Counted from the first letter of the stretch, positions 40,801 through 51,117 are shown. The stretch is 64,000 bases of DNA from Amyelois transitella (GCF_032362555.1 NC_083519.1:823501-887500); one strand, 5' to 3'. Made by a program: numbers and translations. Notes: generated by a model from the letters alone, not told the origin.

Positions 40801-42761
40801 GAACGTTATTTAAATGATATTAGCGTTATTTAGTCTGTTCCCTACCCTTCAGGGAAACCGGCATGATTCCATATGTATATGTAACAGGCTATTCAAACAT
40901 GTGCTTTTATAAAACCCACGCCCACCACGCCTCGTTGAAAACAGCACCATATAAAGATTCAGTACGTTTATTAGGTACTTTCAATATTTCTGCTGATTAC
41001 ATTACGAAAGACAAGTACCTCCCGATTGTGCAAGCTGTGATGGGTGGCAGAGGCCAGAGGTGACCATTAGAATTACAGGGATTGGGAAATTTTATTATAG
41101 AGGTATTTACAAGTGGATTTACTTGGATTTGATTAAAAAATGTGTGTTTTGGTATAAAGCATATTTGTGATAATTTGTTATTTATAATAGAAATTTTTCT
41201 CCTCCAGAGGTTCCCAGGGGTATCACAAGGTTTGCTTAACTAGTCTACCAAATTCCAGTTTATCAAGCTTTTATTATTAAGCATTTCCAAGTGGTTATAG
41301 AAAAGATGATTAGCATTGCCATGAAATGTCAAAATTAAGTAATGTGGGGATTTCCACAAAAATCTCCCTTAGCGTGAAGCGTTTAAGCAATAAATGGTGG
41401 TCTTGTGTGTTGAATTCCTGGTGGCCTAATTAATATATCTACATATAATGACAATTATACGTCTGTAAGTTGATGATAGATAAGGATATCAGTTAAAATT
41501 TTTAGCATAGATGGGGCTACACTTTTACTTGTCTTACAAAAGGCACAAATTCTCTAGATGATCCTAAATAAAGGCCTAAAGAATGTACAAAAGTACCTTC
41601 CATGAGATAATTTTTTACTATTGAATTTTTATAACAATGGGAACATCTTAACAATATGCTATAAATCATTTGGAAAAACTAATAAAAAGCTGAATAATGA
41701 TCGTACGTTTTAGACGAGACGTTTGAAGAGAGATTTTTATAGTTATGTATCTTGTATGATTATGCATCTATTTACATGTGAAATTGGTATGTCTGTTTGT
41801 AATATCTTTATTGCACATTTACAAGAGATAGTACATACTTAGTTATAAAATTAAATAAATCACTTGCAATGGCGGAATTATACCACTTATCTTGCTTGGT
41901 GGTATGTCATGACGATTTCTTTAGAGGATTGTTACTTTACATGACTTACAATGTAAGTTTATAAACCATGTATTAAAAATAAATTTTAAAAAATGATAGT
42001 GAATGATTGAAGGACAGTGCACAGTTTAATTACTGTGGAAATTTTAAATTTATCGGAGATGTTACTTATAATAATAAGATTTTACCCCAAATTTTGACTG
42101 AAACGTAAAACAATCGAACGTGTTTTATGAGAGAAGCGATTAAGTGTATCAATTTAAAAATAAAATCTCAAAATTAAATAAAATGATGAAAATTTTGAGC
42201 TTTTTTGCGTAAAAGTGCTTCAAAACGTATTTGATTCTGGTATAGCTATGTTATAACTTTGGCGACGTATCAACATGAGACTGCAATCATACATTCCATT
42301 AATAGAGTAAGATATAGCTGCAATTTGAAAACTAGGTAGTAGCAGGAAGCTGATTCATTTGAGAGAGTAAGGAAACCAATCATTTTTATATTCAGCCTTC
42401 CTCATTAAAGTGGACCGTCTCTTTAAATGTCAGTGAAGAATTTCACACCACCCTCGGAAACAAGATCAGCCTAGCAATAGTTACAAAATATGCATCTATC
42501 TCTTATACTAAATCGATACGCGTTCACTTCGATTATCCATATTGCAATCCAATATCGATTCGTCCACCGCCTAACGACATTCGGAAATCAAGAGTGCATT
42601 GTTCCATTTTTCTAAGTTTCCGAATTCCATTAAATTCAAATACCGATTCACTGTCACTAATGCACTGTTAATTTGATTTCGGAACGTCACTGGCACTGTC
42701 ACTTTTTTTTTAAATCACATCACATCACTGGCACTGGACTTACCGCTACGAAGGCTTTCAT
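34307..42761 (-). CDS. Cuticle-type structural protein, Gly/Ser-rich with YGAP repeats
   Basis: A secreted structural protein, probably an exoskeleton component. Two coding exons: 42744-42761 (six codons, then GTAAGT) and 34307-34843 (acceptor TTTTGTTACAG, stop TAA), both phase 0, giving 184 residues. Joined, they create a textbook signal peptide, MKAFVACIALALVSVHA, with cleavage likely before Glu-Pro-Pro. The mature protein has a NYNRPS word and FSGG repeats. A non-repetitive block (VDPQLLEQVRQILLKEE) follows, then six SSYGAP-type repeats split by VVGIDLEGVRQAIQVAQ. The YGAP repeats resemble those of resilin-like cuticle proteins. There is no chitin-binding Rebers-Riddiford consensus. The 7.9-kb intron is packed with repeats. 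A TATA box lies upstream of exon 1. Family naming is uncertain; the gene model is not. Confidence 0.85.
35918..36109 (-). CDS. Unidentified short frame within the intron
   Basis: A minus-strand open frame, extending to about 36142, ends in TGA at 35918. It is rich in Lys, Glu and His (LDPEKFHFQLTSIVRKV) and its composition is unlike translated AT-rich noise. It has no ATG at the start of the frame; an internal ATG lies near 36079. It could be an exon of an unrecognised gene or part of a decayed element. No family is recognised. Confidence 0.2.
   Translation of the reverse strand: MFKLLSNEDKMLLHVRKKNNEKSKSHIDHKYVHLDPEKFHFQLTSIVRKVSKELVDKEVLRNR
36478..36590. other. GC-rich structured island in AT-rich intron
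   Basis: The block is bounded by GAGGTCAG on the left and CTGACCTC on the right, which are complementary, with an inner TCGGC/GCCGA stem around TTCGCATG. One plus-strand frame reads ELRHGGSGNRGLSRLRMADP before a stop. It may be a fragment of a mobile element or a folded RNA. The origin is unknown. Confidence 0.35.
37733..37885 (+). repeat. Family A, truncated and diverged
   Basis: CTAACATACTTGTGATTCTT, GGTGGTAGGCTAGCAACCTG and CAGCTGAACGTGGCCTTTCA, ending in a degraded CTATGTCTACTC. Confidence 0.8.
38463..38719 (-). repeat. Family A, full-length copy
   Basis: From CATACATACATATGTTCACG through GACAGAGCCAACAGTCCTG to TGCCGGGAACCACACGGCAC. Both sides carry CATATAACATATAACAT repeats. Confidence 0.92.
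38784..38882 (-). repeat. Family A fragment
   Basis: GATAGACAGAGCTAACAGTC, TTGAAAAGACTGAAAGGCCA and CAGCTGTATGGCTTAATGAT follow the minus-strand order. Confidence 0.8.
38950..39022 (+). repeat. RTE-like LINE 3'-end fragment
   Basis: GAGCTTGCATGAAGGGAGTT, AAGAATGTGGATGAAGCGAA and AGAAGTGTGCAGGGAT match the last coding part of the LINE. It stops before the tail. Confidence 0.8.
39480..39678 (-). repeat. Family A, 5'-truncated
   Basis: ATACATACAATCACGTCTAT, GGTTGACAGAGCCAACAGTC, GTGACAGGTTGCTAGCGCGT and CTTTTACGACATCCATG are present in order. Confidence 0.85.
42744..42761 (-). CDS. Cuticle-type protein, exon 1 (MKAFVA)
   Basis: ATG AAA GCC TTC GTA GCG followed directly by GTAAGT. Six codons in phase 0 supply the start Met and basic/hydrophobic beginning of the signal peptide. 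The main exon 7.9 kb downstream continues it with CIALALVSVHA. Very short first coding exons that interrupt the signal peptide are typical of insect cuticle protein genes. I found no competing candidate. Confidence 0.85.
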
Positions 42762-42789
42762 GATGCTTGGTGTTGGGTCACTTCGGGTC

Positions 42790-42836
42790 GCAGTGAGTTT
42801 GTGTGTTAGTGAGGATGGTCTGAGGTGATATATACC
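42790..42836 (-). promoter_or_regulatory. TATA box and likely start site of the cuticle gene
   Basis: On the minus strand TATATAT occupies 42834-42828, about 70 bases ahead of the start codon. Start-site candidates with TCACT context lie near 42811-42807 and 42796-42792 (24 and about 40 bases past the TATA). The exact start site cannot be fixed by sequence. Confidence 0.5.
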
Positions 42837-43587
42837 TAACCCGAAGCGCGGTGGGGCAGAGAAAGGATAGGTTATGTTGTGCAAGCAAGGGAGATGTACA
42901 TAGGAAGTTTTGGTTAATTGGAGGGCAACATTTTTCGGTTTTTTTAAGCCAGATGGCAGATAAGGTCAAAGGTTCGGGTAATAATTTTGGGTAATTAAAA
43001 TTATTACATTAGCTTTTTGAGTAAATATTGTGGAAAATATGTAATTAAGTATAAAGATTTATTAGAATTTAGCATCCATGATGGCTTGGTAACAAATAAA
43101 AATCGAAGTGCGTGCCATTCGCTCCTCTACCCGCTCAGATTGCAAAAGTTATAAACTTATAATTTTTCAGACGAACCTGTCATCTTCGAGTCGTTACGAG
43201 ATAACTGGACTTATCTACCCCGTAATGTATAAAGACGTGATATTATGTATCAGAAGTAAGACAGGTTGATGTACTTTGTTGAAAATGAAATGGTTGTTTA
43301 AAGTGCTCGTATCATAACAAATGTTTCAAATATGTTTTTCTATAAAGATACTCGTATTAGATGAGCCTTGAAGTTATTGAAATAGATGTTTATTTCTGAC
43401 TTATTAATTAGATTGTTTGTAAATATAAATAGCTCTCGTACTGACGTCCTTCATATGGAATATTTAATTAGGTAATGTTGAAACATCATATTTTAAGGAT
43501 TAACCACCGGTCATCGACAGTTCAAGATTAAAAGACGATTAAAGATTCATGGTAATTAGAAAAAAGAAAAACATATTTTTTTAATAT
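42837..43587. other. Intergenic, mostly unassigned
   Basis: Upstream of the cuticle gene. A short plus-strand family A tail piece is at 43195-43249 (TTATCTACCCCGTAATGTAT, AAAGACGTGATATTATGTAT). No gene recognised. Confidence 0.4.
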
Positions 43588-43735
43588 TACATACATACAT
43601 ATAATCACGTCTATATCCCTTGCGGGGTAGACAGAGCCAATAGTCTTGAAAAGACTGATAGGCCAAGTTCAGCTGTTTGGCTTTATGATGGAATTGAGAT
43701 TCAAATAGTTGCTAGTAGAATTTTTTATTCCATAC
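43588..43735 (-). repeat. Family A, truncated
   Basis: TACATACATACATATAATCA, CTTGCGGGGTAGACAGAGCC, CAGCTGTTTGGCTTTATGAT and a shortened end. Confidence 0.85.
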
Positions 43736-43789
43736 AGGGATCCCAAGAGATATAGGCGTGATTATAGTATGTAAGTCTATATAGCTTAA

Positions 43790-44115
43790 AGTGGTATTTC
43801 AGTCTTTGCGAGACCGTTGACTCTGTCTGCCCCGTAAGGCATAAAGTCGTGATTAAGAAGATAAGTCCATATTAATCCATCCGTAAAGGTGCCGTGTGAT
43901 TATCGGCATTTTAGAATAGGACCACTCTTTCTCCTCATCATGTATTATGTCGTAAAAAGTGACTAAAGGAATTAACACATTCATATAGGTCAAGCTTCTA
44001 TGATGGCTTCTTGATTAGGGATTCTTCTTTAAGCTCTGAATCTGAATTCCGTCAGCTGAACACAGCATGCGAGTCTGTTTGAAATTGTTGGCTATGTCTA
44101 CACCGTAAAGCTTAA
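43790..44115 (+). repeat. Family A fragments, plus strand
   Basis: A tail piece at 43790-43858 (TTTCAGTCTTTGCGAGACCG, CTGTCTGCCCCGTAAGGCAT) is followed by a diverged longer copy at about 43893-44115, beginning TGCCGTGTGATTATCGGCAT. Confidence 0.75.
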
Positions 44116-44512
44116 AGATGTGTAAAATAGTAAAATTGTTAAGGGGTTAGCTTATATAGATAACCAATTAAACACTTGCCAAGTTTAAAAACCGTAAATA
44201 AGTACGAAGTAACCAATAAGTACTAATGAAGTACGAATAATTTTAAAGAATTCATATTAATTTCGTCTTTTGAGCCAGTATTGTAGATGTTGTGTCATTA
44301 CGTACATTACGAGATCCCAACCGCAATTTAACATGAGCACTGCTATTCTAATGACTGGCATAACCTCAAACTTTAAACCGTAGATTAACCGCTAAACCGC
44401 TATTAACGGTCGAAAGTGGCGCCCTCTGTGACCGGCGACGACATGTAAACAATCTCTTTGGTTCCAGTGAACATACCGACGTCGCAATAAAGATGTTACA
44501 GAAGATTACATA

Positions 44513-44592
44513 CCGACACGTCTTTATCCCTTGCGGGGTAGACAGAGCCAAAAGTTTTCAAAAGACTGAAAGGTCTTGTTCAGTTTTTAGCT
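44513..44592 (-). repeat. Family A tail fragment
   Basis: ACACGTCTTTATCCCTTGCG, GGGTAGACAGAGCCAAAAGT, then AAAAGACTGAAAGGTCTTGT. It abuts the LINE tail that follows. Confidence 0.8.
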
Positions 44593-44595
44593 GAC

Positions 44596-45493
44596 TAATA
44601 ATACAGCGGGTACAAAATGCCTGTGCACGATATTGCTTTAAAATTCCACCTCGCACAAGTGTTAGTCCGTTCATTTACTCCTCAAATCTCTTAAAAATGC
44701 GAGATCGACAGAAACTGTACATGGCAACCCTTATGTTTGGTGTGATCAACAAGAAGTCGCCTATGTATTTGTATGACAAAATAAAATTGAGATATCCGAG
44801 AGGATCGGAGGGGTTGAGAACATGTGTTCCTCCTCTCGTCGTGCCTCGACACAGAACAGCTGCGTTCTGTTGTAGTTTTAGGTATAATGCCACTAAAATA
44901 TGGAATAATATCCCCCCTCCTATTCGAAATTTAAAATCACTCTTTTCATTTAAACTTAAATTTAAGGAATTTATTCTGTCAAATGCAATTGGAATGGCAA
45001 ACGTTTGACCCAATCACAAAGTTAAATATACAAATATATACACAAACATTACTCGCATGTTTTCCTAGTGTGGCTACAGTCATTAATTATTGAACCATTT
45101 GATTGTTAAAGTGACGTGCGTGCACTTTTTTAACACTTAAGTAATAAGCAACAGTAAATGAAAATATTTATTACATTCGCACTTATTTATTTCTTTTTTG
45201 CTGAGCCATTAACAAACTTTACTGGACACTCGCCCTATAACTAGTAGGTACATTTATCTCCTCTTCGTGTGGCTTCGCTGAGCTCATCTAAGGTTCTGGC
45301 AGAATCATCAGCGTCGCGGTGCCTACACCTGCGACATTATGCTGAGTCAGGACCTTTTCACTGTCCATCATTGTTTGTGGTACATTCATGCACATTGCAC
45401 ATTCACATTGTTTATTACTGTTAATTATGTATGTGTCCAACTAATGTATTGTGATGGTGAATAAAGCTTTTATCTATCTATCTATCTATCTAA
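44596..45493 (+). mobile_element. CR1/Jockey-like LINE 3' end with (TATC)n tail
   Basis: A coding end is readable from about 44599: IQRVQNACARYCFKIPPRTS leads into an open frame ending at 45008 (TGA). It contains RQKLYMATLMFGVINKKSP, HRTAAFCCSFRYNATKIWN and NIPPPIRNLKSLFSFKLKFK. This pattern (QN-C-RY, then R-T-F-FRY-A-WN-LP-IR and a SFK tail) is found at the C-termini of several non-LTR reverse transcriptases. A 3' UTR follows, ending GGTGAATAAAGCTTT and five TATC units. It is strongly 5'-truncated: no catalytic motif remains. Confidence 0.75.
44697..45008 (+). pseudogene. C-terminal remnant of a LINE reverse transcriptase
   Basis: A 103-codon intact end of the reverse transcriptase in the element above. 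The ATG is internal, since homologous reading continues upstream to about 44599. It has no catalytic residues and cannot act alone. Confidence 0.7.
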
Positions 45494-45496
45494 GTG

Positions 45497-45630
45497 ATAA
45501 AATTGAGATTCAAATAGAAACAGGTTGCTAGCCCATCGCCTAAAAGAAGAATCCCAAGTTTATAAGCCTAATCGCTTATATAATTGAGATTGTTCTTTCG
45601 CCTTTTAAAACATCCATGTAAAAGAGATGG
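45497..45630 (-). repeat. Family A fragment
   Basis: AATTGAGATTCAAATAGAAA, CAGGTTGCTAGCCCATCGCC, AGAATCCCAAGTTTATAAGC and ACATCCATGTAAAAGAGATG. Confidence 0.85.
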
Positions 45631-45895
45631 AGGATCGAATTGTATACATCGGTCTGGTATGTAAGATAATTGGATGTAGCAATTGCCTTCCTAAATCTCT
45701 TTATGACGGAAATTAATTCTGATTTGAAAACGTTACATGTATGTATTTTGTAGGGAGTCAAGCAAAGGTTGCGCTGTTAGAGAGAACATAATTTTGCTTT
45801 TTTCGCTTGTTTCATTGAACAATATTGGGTATAGACCTAACTGTATATATTTATGTATGTTAGCTTTTTGTTGTATTGTACTAAATTGCTATAAG

Positions 45896-46160
45896 TACAT
45901 ACATACATACATATGATCACGTCTATATCCCTTGCGGGGTAGACAGAGCCAACAGCCTTGAAAAGACTGAATGGCCACGTTCAGCTATTTGGCTTAATGA
46001 TAGAATTGAGATTCAAATAGTGACAGGTTGCTAGCCCATCGCCAAAAAAAAAGAATCCCAAGTTTGTAAGCCTATCCCTTAGTCGCCTTTTACGACATTC
46101 ATGGGAAAGAGATGGAGTGGTCCTATTCCTTTTTGTATTGGTGCAGGGGAATTCACGGCA
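45896..46160 (-). repeat. Family A, full-length copy
   Basis: From TACATACATACATACATATG to GGGGAATTCACGGCA. All internal words are present. A short A-run insertion lies after CCCATCGCC. Confidence 0.92.
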
Positions 46161-46294
46161 GTTGCTATAAGTGTCACTTCTATACTTTATTTTACGCTGA
46201 TAACATTACATAATAGTCTTGTGTGTTGCCAGCATTAATTTATGCACAATATGACAAATAGCTTCCCCGATAATCTCCCACAACTTGGGGATTT

Positions 46295-46545
46295 ACGGTC
46301 TCTGGGTCGCAGCGGTAGCACGCTTCTCTGTGACACCGGAGGTCCCGGGTTCGAATCCCGGTCAGGGCATGATGAGAAAAGAACTTTTTCTGATTGGCCT
46401 GGGTCTTGGATGTTTATCTATATAAGTATTTATTATAAAATATAGTATCGTTGAGTTAGTATCTCGTAACACAAGTCTCGAACTTACTTCGAGGCTAACT
46501 CAATCTGTGTAATTTGTCCCGTATATATTTATATTTATTTTCAAG
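46295..46545 (+). repeat. tRNA-headed SINE (family T1), complete copy
   Basis: The head carries an A-box-like GGGTCGCAGCGGTAGCACGC and a perfect B box GGTTCGAATCC (46348-46358), followed by CGGTCAGGGCATGATGAG. The body continues AGTATCGTTGAGTTAGTATC, CTTCGAGGCTAACTCAATCT and ends GTCCCGTATATATTTAT. The head has no matching acceptor stem, so it is a SINE promoter and not a tRNA gene. Partial copies: 9553-9660 (3' half), 52506-52585 and 56288-56342 (heads). Confidence 0.82.
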
Positions 46546-46711
46546 GCAAGAATGAATAGGCACTATTTGAGCTTGCCTGCACCACTTTAGGCCCCATTTA
46601 GGTTACCACCAGGCAGATAGAAGTCAAACGCACTCAAATTATTATAAAAAAAAATATTTGAATCCTATCCATTTGATATTTGTCGCGTGTAACTTATACC
46701 TATGTATTTAT

Positions 46712-46940
46712 AGCCGTGTGGTTCCCGGCACCAATAGAAAAAAATTAGGATCACTCCATCTCCTTACTTTGGTTGCCGCAAAAGGCGACCGAGGGATAGG
46801 CTTATAAACTTGAGATTCCTCTTGTAGGCGATGGGCTAGCAACCTGTCACTTCTGAATCTCAATTCCATCATGATGCCATGCGGCCGAGCGTGGCCTTTC
46901 AGTCTTTTCGAGACTGCTCTGCATGTAGACAACCTTCTAC
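46712..46940 (+). repeat. Family A, near full-length
   Basis: From GCCGTGTGGTTCCCGGCACC to TTTCAGTCTTTTCGAGACTG. The tail is lost. Confidence 0.88.
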
Positions 46941-47008
46941 ATAAAGAAGGCCATAGCAACGGTTACCATGGTTTGTTAGTTAGGAAAAAATGTCAGCGAT
47001 TATATTTT

Positions 47009-47239
47009 ACTAGCTGTGTCTGCGACTTCGTCCGCGCGAAATAGTTATTTGGGGCATCATAGATAGAAGCCCTCAAGGATTAATTTACCCCGTTTTTTCT
47101 ACATTTTTCATTATTTCTTTGTTCCTTATAGTTGCAGCGTGATGTTATACATATAGCCTAAAGTCTTCGAACCAGTAGTTCCTGAGATTAGCGCGTTCAA
47201 ACAAACAAACTCTTCAGCTTTATAATATTAGTATAGATT
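47009..47239 (+). repeat. Family D short retroposon
   Basis: ACTAGCTGTGTCTGCGACTT, TTGCAGCGTGATGTTATACA and GATTAGCGCGTTCAAACAAA to TATAATATTAGTATAGATTG. A deletion removes the GATAAATGGTCTATTCAAC region. Confidence 0.88.
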
Positions 47240-47887
47240 GTCAAATATTTTTATTTAATGTCCAACAATATAGTACATTTAAACTGATTATTTTCTCTCC
47301 TTTTTTCTTCTTCTCTCTTTTGAAGTGAATAACTAACTTTGCGACTTTACTTCCTACAGACGTGACTATACCTATGTATATATGTTCCTTTGCTCAACAT
47401 ATTTTTAAATCTATATTTATACTACAAAGATAATTTTTATTGTATTGTATATAGCAATGAGATGGAGTGGTCCTATTCCAAAGCGCGACTATTCTTAACA
47501 CACACGGCTCAAATAAATCAAGAAATAATAGATTGCGTTTTAATTCTTGGTTTCAAAGATATATTAGCTATACACACGCTACCGATGTGTTATGATTATG
47601 TGACATAACATTTGGCGCCAACTTTATAAAAACGAAGTGACGTTTTGCATAGATTCATTAGTTAGATAAACTGGATAAATAGAATTAGGATAAGTAGAAT
47701 AAATTATAATGGTTTAACTTTCGTTTGCAAATATTGTGTAAAATTTTAGTTTGTTTTTTTTTAAATCACACTTACTTAACTAACGAATGGCTGCAGATGA
47801 CGTAGGTCCATCTGAAACTACAGGACTTAGGAATGTCTACTCCGTAAAGGATGAAGATGTGATTAAGTACATAGTATTTACGTTTTA
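47240..47887. other. Intergenic, little assigned
   Basis: A minus-strand family A head remnant is at 47457-47511 (GAGATGGAGTGGTCCTATTC, ACACACACGGCTC) and a plus-strand tail remnant at about 47830-47870. No gene recognised. Confidence 0.4.
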
Positions 47888-48072
47888 TATAAATGCGAAA
47901 GTACTGTCTGTCTGTTAGGTTTTTACGCCTAAACCACTGAATCAATTTTGATGAAATTAGGTTCAGAAATTTTGCGAAAGAAGTGGAAGGAAGGAGGGAT
48001 TAAAAGACAGGATGAAAAATTTTCAGAGAAATTTTACGGCGAACGAAGTCGTGAGCAACGGCTGTATAATAA
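47888..48072 (-). repeat. Family C-related retroposon, diverged
   Basis: The plus strand reads TATAAATGCGAAAGTACTGT, TTTTTACGCCTAAACCACTG, TTTTGATGAAATTAGG and ends GGCGAACGAAGTCGTGAGCA. It is an old relative of family C in minus orientation. Confidence 0.65.
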
Positions 48073-48156
48073 AGCTAATTATGTTGAGGAAAGACTTAAG
48101 ATAGATACAGTAGATAAATCATTTATTTGCTGCAAAGCACGCATAAGTACAAACAT

Positions 48157-48245
48157 GATTATGAGGACATAGTTTCTGCCTTAAGGACATAGTGTCTGCC
48201 TACCCCTCCGGGAAAGAGGCGTGTTTTATGTATGTGTGTGTGTAT
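48157..48245 (+). repeat. RTE-like LINE tail with local duplication
   Basis: AGGACATAGTTTCTGCCTTA is followed by AGGACATAGTGTCTGCCTAC, then CCCTCCGGGAAAGAGGCGTG and TTTTATGTATGTGTGTGTGT. The AGGACATAG...TCTGCC word occurs twice. Confidence 0.8.
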
Positions 48246-48674
48246 GATTAGGACAATAAATAAGAAAAAGCATAGGACCAAAATTCAAAAATTCAAAATT
48301 TCTTTCAAAATTCAAAATCGTACTTTTCGTCTACTTCCGTACTTTAAGAACGTCAACTTCCCAGAAAGCACATGTTTGAAAATTAAAGCAACTTAGAGTA
48401 GGTTGTTTATTATAAGAAAAAAATCTTTTAGAGCGATTCAACTTGAAAAACTCCCAGATAGATAAGATTATCTCTACAATTACTTACGTATGTACGCTTT
48501 TCGCGATGGGAAATCTTTGTTCTACTTAATTTTTCTTATAGAGAATTATCTTTTAGAGATTAGAATGAAAAGAAGCATTTGGCAAAAGTGAACGCGTGGT
48601 TTCACATTGTTTAAATAAATACATAATATTGACCTCAATATATTAAGTTAAGTACCTACTGAAAATAAATCTTT

Positions 48675-48927
48675 TATACATACATACACACATGTGGTCA
48701 CGTCTATAGACAGAGCCAACAGTCTTGAAAAGACTGAATGGCCACGTTCAGCTATTTGGCTTAATGATAGAATTGAGATAGATATGGGCTAGCAACCTGT
48801 CAGTATTTCAAACTCAATTAAATCATTAAGCCAAACAGCTGAACGTGGCCTGTCAGTCTTTTCAATACTGTTGGCTCTGTCCACCCTGCAAGGGATATAG
48901 TCGTGATTATATGTATGTATCATTATT
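48675..48927. repeat. Family A inverted pair (hairpin)
   Basis: The minus-strand piece 48675-48782 joins directly to the plus-strand piece 48783-48927, with tails outward: CACGTCTATAGACAGAGCCA on the left, CAAGGGATATAGTCGTGATT on the right. The two arms pair over about 100 bases around the GAATTGAGATA/GATATGGGCTAGC junction. Confidence 0.85.
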
Positions 48928-49424
48928 GTTCATTAGTGAACCATGTAGAATTAAATAAATAAGTAACTTATAATTTTTATTTTTGTCTCGCGTTGCATAA
49001 TTACCGACCTTTTAAAAATATGTTCTGAATTAAAATGTTAGATTAGCGTTAGCCACTTATGAATGATAATTTGAAACGCATTAAGATAAGTAATAAGTAG
49101 TAGTTTATCGTTTTTTACAAGAATGCATACATATATGCATCACGATTTTAACTCTTTCATAAAACAAATATGTCCGATTCTATATAAGAAAACTAACTTA
49201 AATTTTTCTCAAACCGAATCGGTAGCCATCTTTGATTTCATTTAAGAAGCCATCGTGTTAATTGTCTCCAAACATACGTTATGTAAATTGTGAATGACTG
49301 AGTATGTCTGACTTGATCAATATTTGTAGTCAGTAGTCATTGTTCTAAGGCTCACCGCACATGAAGGTTGAGCGGAAAAAAAGGCAACCCCCGTTAGTTT
49401 TTATCATTCATTTATTCATTCATA
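48928..49424. other. Intergenic, nothing assigned
   Basis: AT-rich, no recognised gene or repeat. Confidence 0.45.
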
Positions 49425-49663
49425 TGATCACGTCTATATCCCTTGCGGGGTAGACAGAGCCAACAGCCTTGAAAGACTGCAGCTGATGGACTTAATGATA
49501 GAATTAAGATTCAAATAGTGACAAGTTGCTAGCCAATCGCCCAAAAGAAGAATCCCAAGTTAATAAGCCTATCCCTTAGTCGCGTTTTACGATATCCGTG
49601 GAAAAGAGATAGAGTGGTTCTATCCTTTTTTACTTTGGTGCTGGGAACCACACGGCTCAACAA
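49425..49663 (-). repeat. Family A, near full-length
   Basis: From ATATGATCACGTCTATATCC to GGTGCTGGGAACCACACGGC. A deletion after GAAAGACTGCAGCTGATG removes part of the middle. Confidence 0.9.
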
Positions 49664-50227
49664 ACAAATGAATAAAATGTATATTAATTAATATGGATTG
49701 AAGTTACTACAGTTTCCAAAACGAACCTATAGAAGAAACGGCGATACAAACTACACTGTAGAATACAGTACTTTTCATATTCTCAGAAAGGCCAGTGTAT
49801 TTAGTGTGCGGCGAGCCTTACTTTTAAAAAAGGAAAAACCAAATGTCATTCATGTGACTATTATTTAACTACTTTAAGAAAATTTTCTCATATATAATGT
49901 TTTTCGTGTTATTCGTTTTTTGTGACTAATACCATTAGTAACTTATATATATTCCTAATAGGAAATTCAACGAAAAATTTAATCAATTATTTATTACCAC
50001 ATAGCAATGAAATTTGTGAAAATGTCTTTTAATAATATTTCTAGACATAAGCTGTTTATTAGTGAAATATATTTATACAACCATCGCAACTCTGTACATT
50101 TAATTATGTTTTTGATTCTACTTAGTGGTTAAAATAGATCGCTTTGCTTAAAAAACTAAGTTACTTCGTTTTTGATTCTCTATCTAGTACCTACGTAATA
50201 TTAAAATATTTAAACATATAATAACTA
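49664..50227. other. Intergenic, nothing assigned
   Basis: AT-rich, no gene recognised. Confidence 0.45.
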
Positions 50228-50491
50228 TGTGTCGTGCGGTTCCCAGCACCAATAGAAAAAAGAATAGGACCACTCCTACTCTTTCCTATAGATGTCTTAG
50301 AAGGCGACTAAGGGATAGTCTTATAAACTTGATATTCTACTTTTAGGCGACGGCCTAGCTACCTATCACTTTATATGAATCTCAATTCTATCAGTAAGCC
50401 AAACAGATGAACGTGGCCTATCAGTATTTTCAAGACTGTTGGTTCTGTTTACCCCGCAAGAGATATAGACGTGATTATATGTATGTATAAT
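50228..50491 (+). repeat. Family A, full-length copy
   Basis: From CGTGCGGTTCCCAGCACCAA to CCCGCAAGAGATATAGACGT and a TATATGTATGTAT tail. Confidence 0.92.
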
Positions 50492-51117
50492 AATTAAAAA
50501 GACAACTTTCAAAGTTAGAAATCAGCAAAAATAACAATATTTGCATTGCACCAACATTTTAAAAGGAATATGAAATTAAAAATTAATTATTCATATCAAA
50601 TTCGTGTTATGGAACGTCGCATTTGGTAGCGCGTGTGTTGAATAGGCATTTCTAAGAGTGACCGCCAATCAAGGTCGGGTTTTGTAAGAACTGATTTGCA
50701 TTGAATTGCGTCCACCATATCGAAAATACCGTTAAATTATCAATGTAGTATTCAAATAATGTCGTGTTTTTGTAGTAAGACTTTGACACTGTTTTGTGAA
50801 TGTTAATTCGACTGAGTTTAGGAAGATTAGATGTACGCTTTCGTTTATTTGTGAAAGTGGAATAATCTGTTGTACAATTGTAAGGTTTTGTGGCTACGTT
50901 CAAAATGGTTGTGTTTTGCTATTAAGTGATTTCAGGACACAAAAAATATGGAATTTGATCACCCAGGTTACCAAAGTGTGACTAAAACGTGTTTATGTAT
51001 TGATATCGTAATAGGCGACTAAGGGAATAGGTAAACATTCATTTAGTGCAATATTCCACGCCACTCATGGTGTGGGCTGCTTCACGCCCTTGAAGATTGT
51101 AAAATCCAATCAAGGGT
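50492..51117. other. Intergenic, nothing assigned
   Basis: Two opposed ORFs of 83 and 61 codons overlap here; neither has protein-like features. A short family A word (TCGTAATAGGCGACTAAGGG) is at 51005-51027. Confidence 0.4.

Larger units (their letters stand above)
34844..42743 (-). other. 7.9-kb intron of the cuticle gene
   Basis: The donor GTAAGT at 42743-42738 pairs with the acceptor at 34844-34845. The section 34844-37730 is AT-rich apart from a GC-rich island at 36478-36590. The section 37733-39680 has four family A copies and a LINE fragment. The section 39690-42740 is AT-rich with a degenerate LINE tail near 40830-40885 and nothing else assigned. Confidence 0.7.

Noticed and set aside
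46295..46370. Possible tRNA gene with perfect B box
   Set aside because: No acceptor stem closes the structure and the sequence continues into a repeated SINE body.
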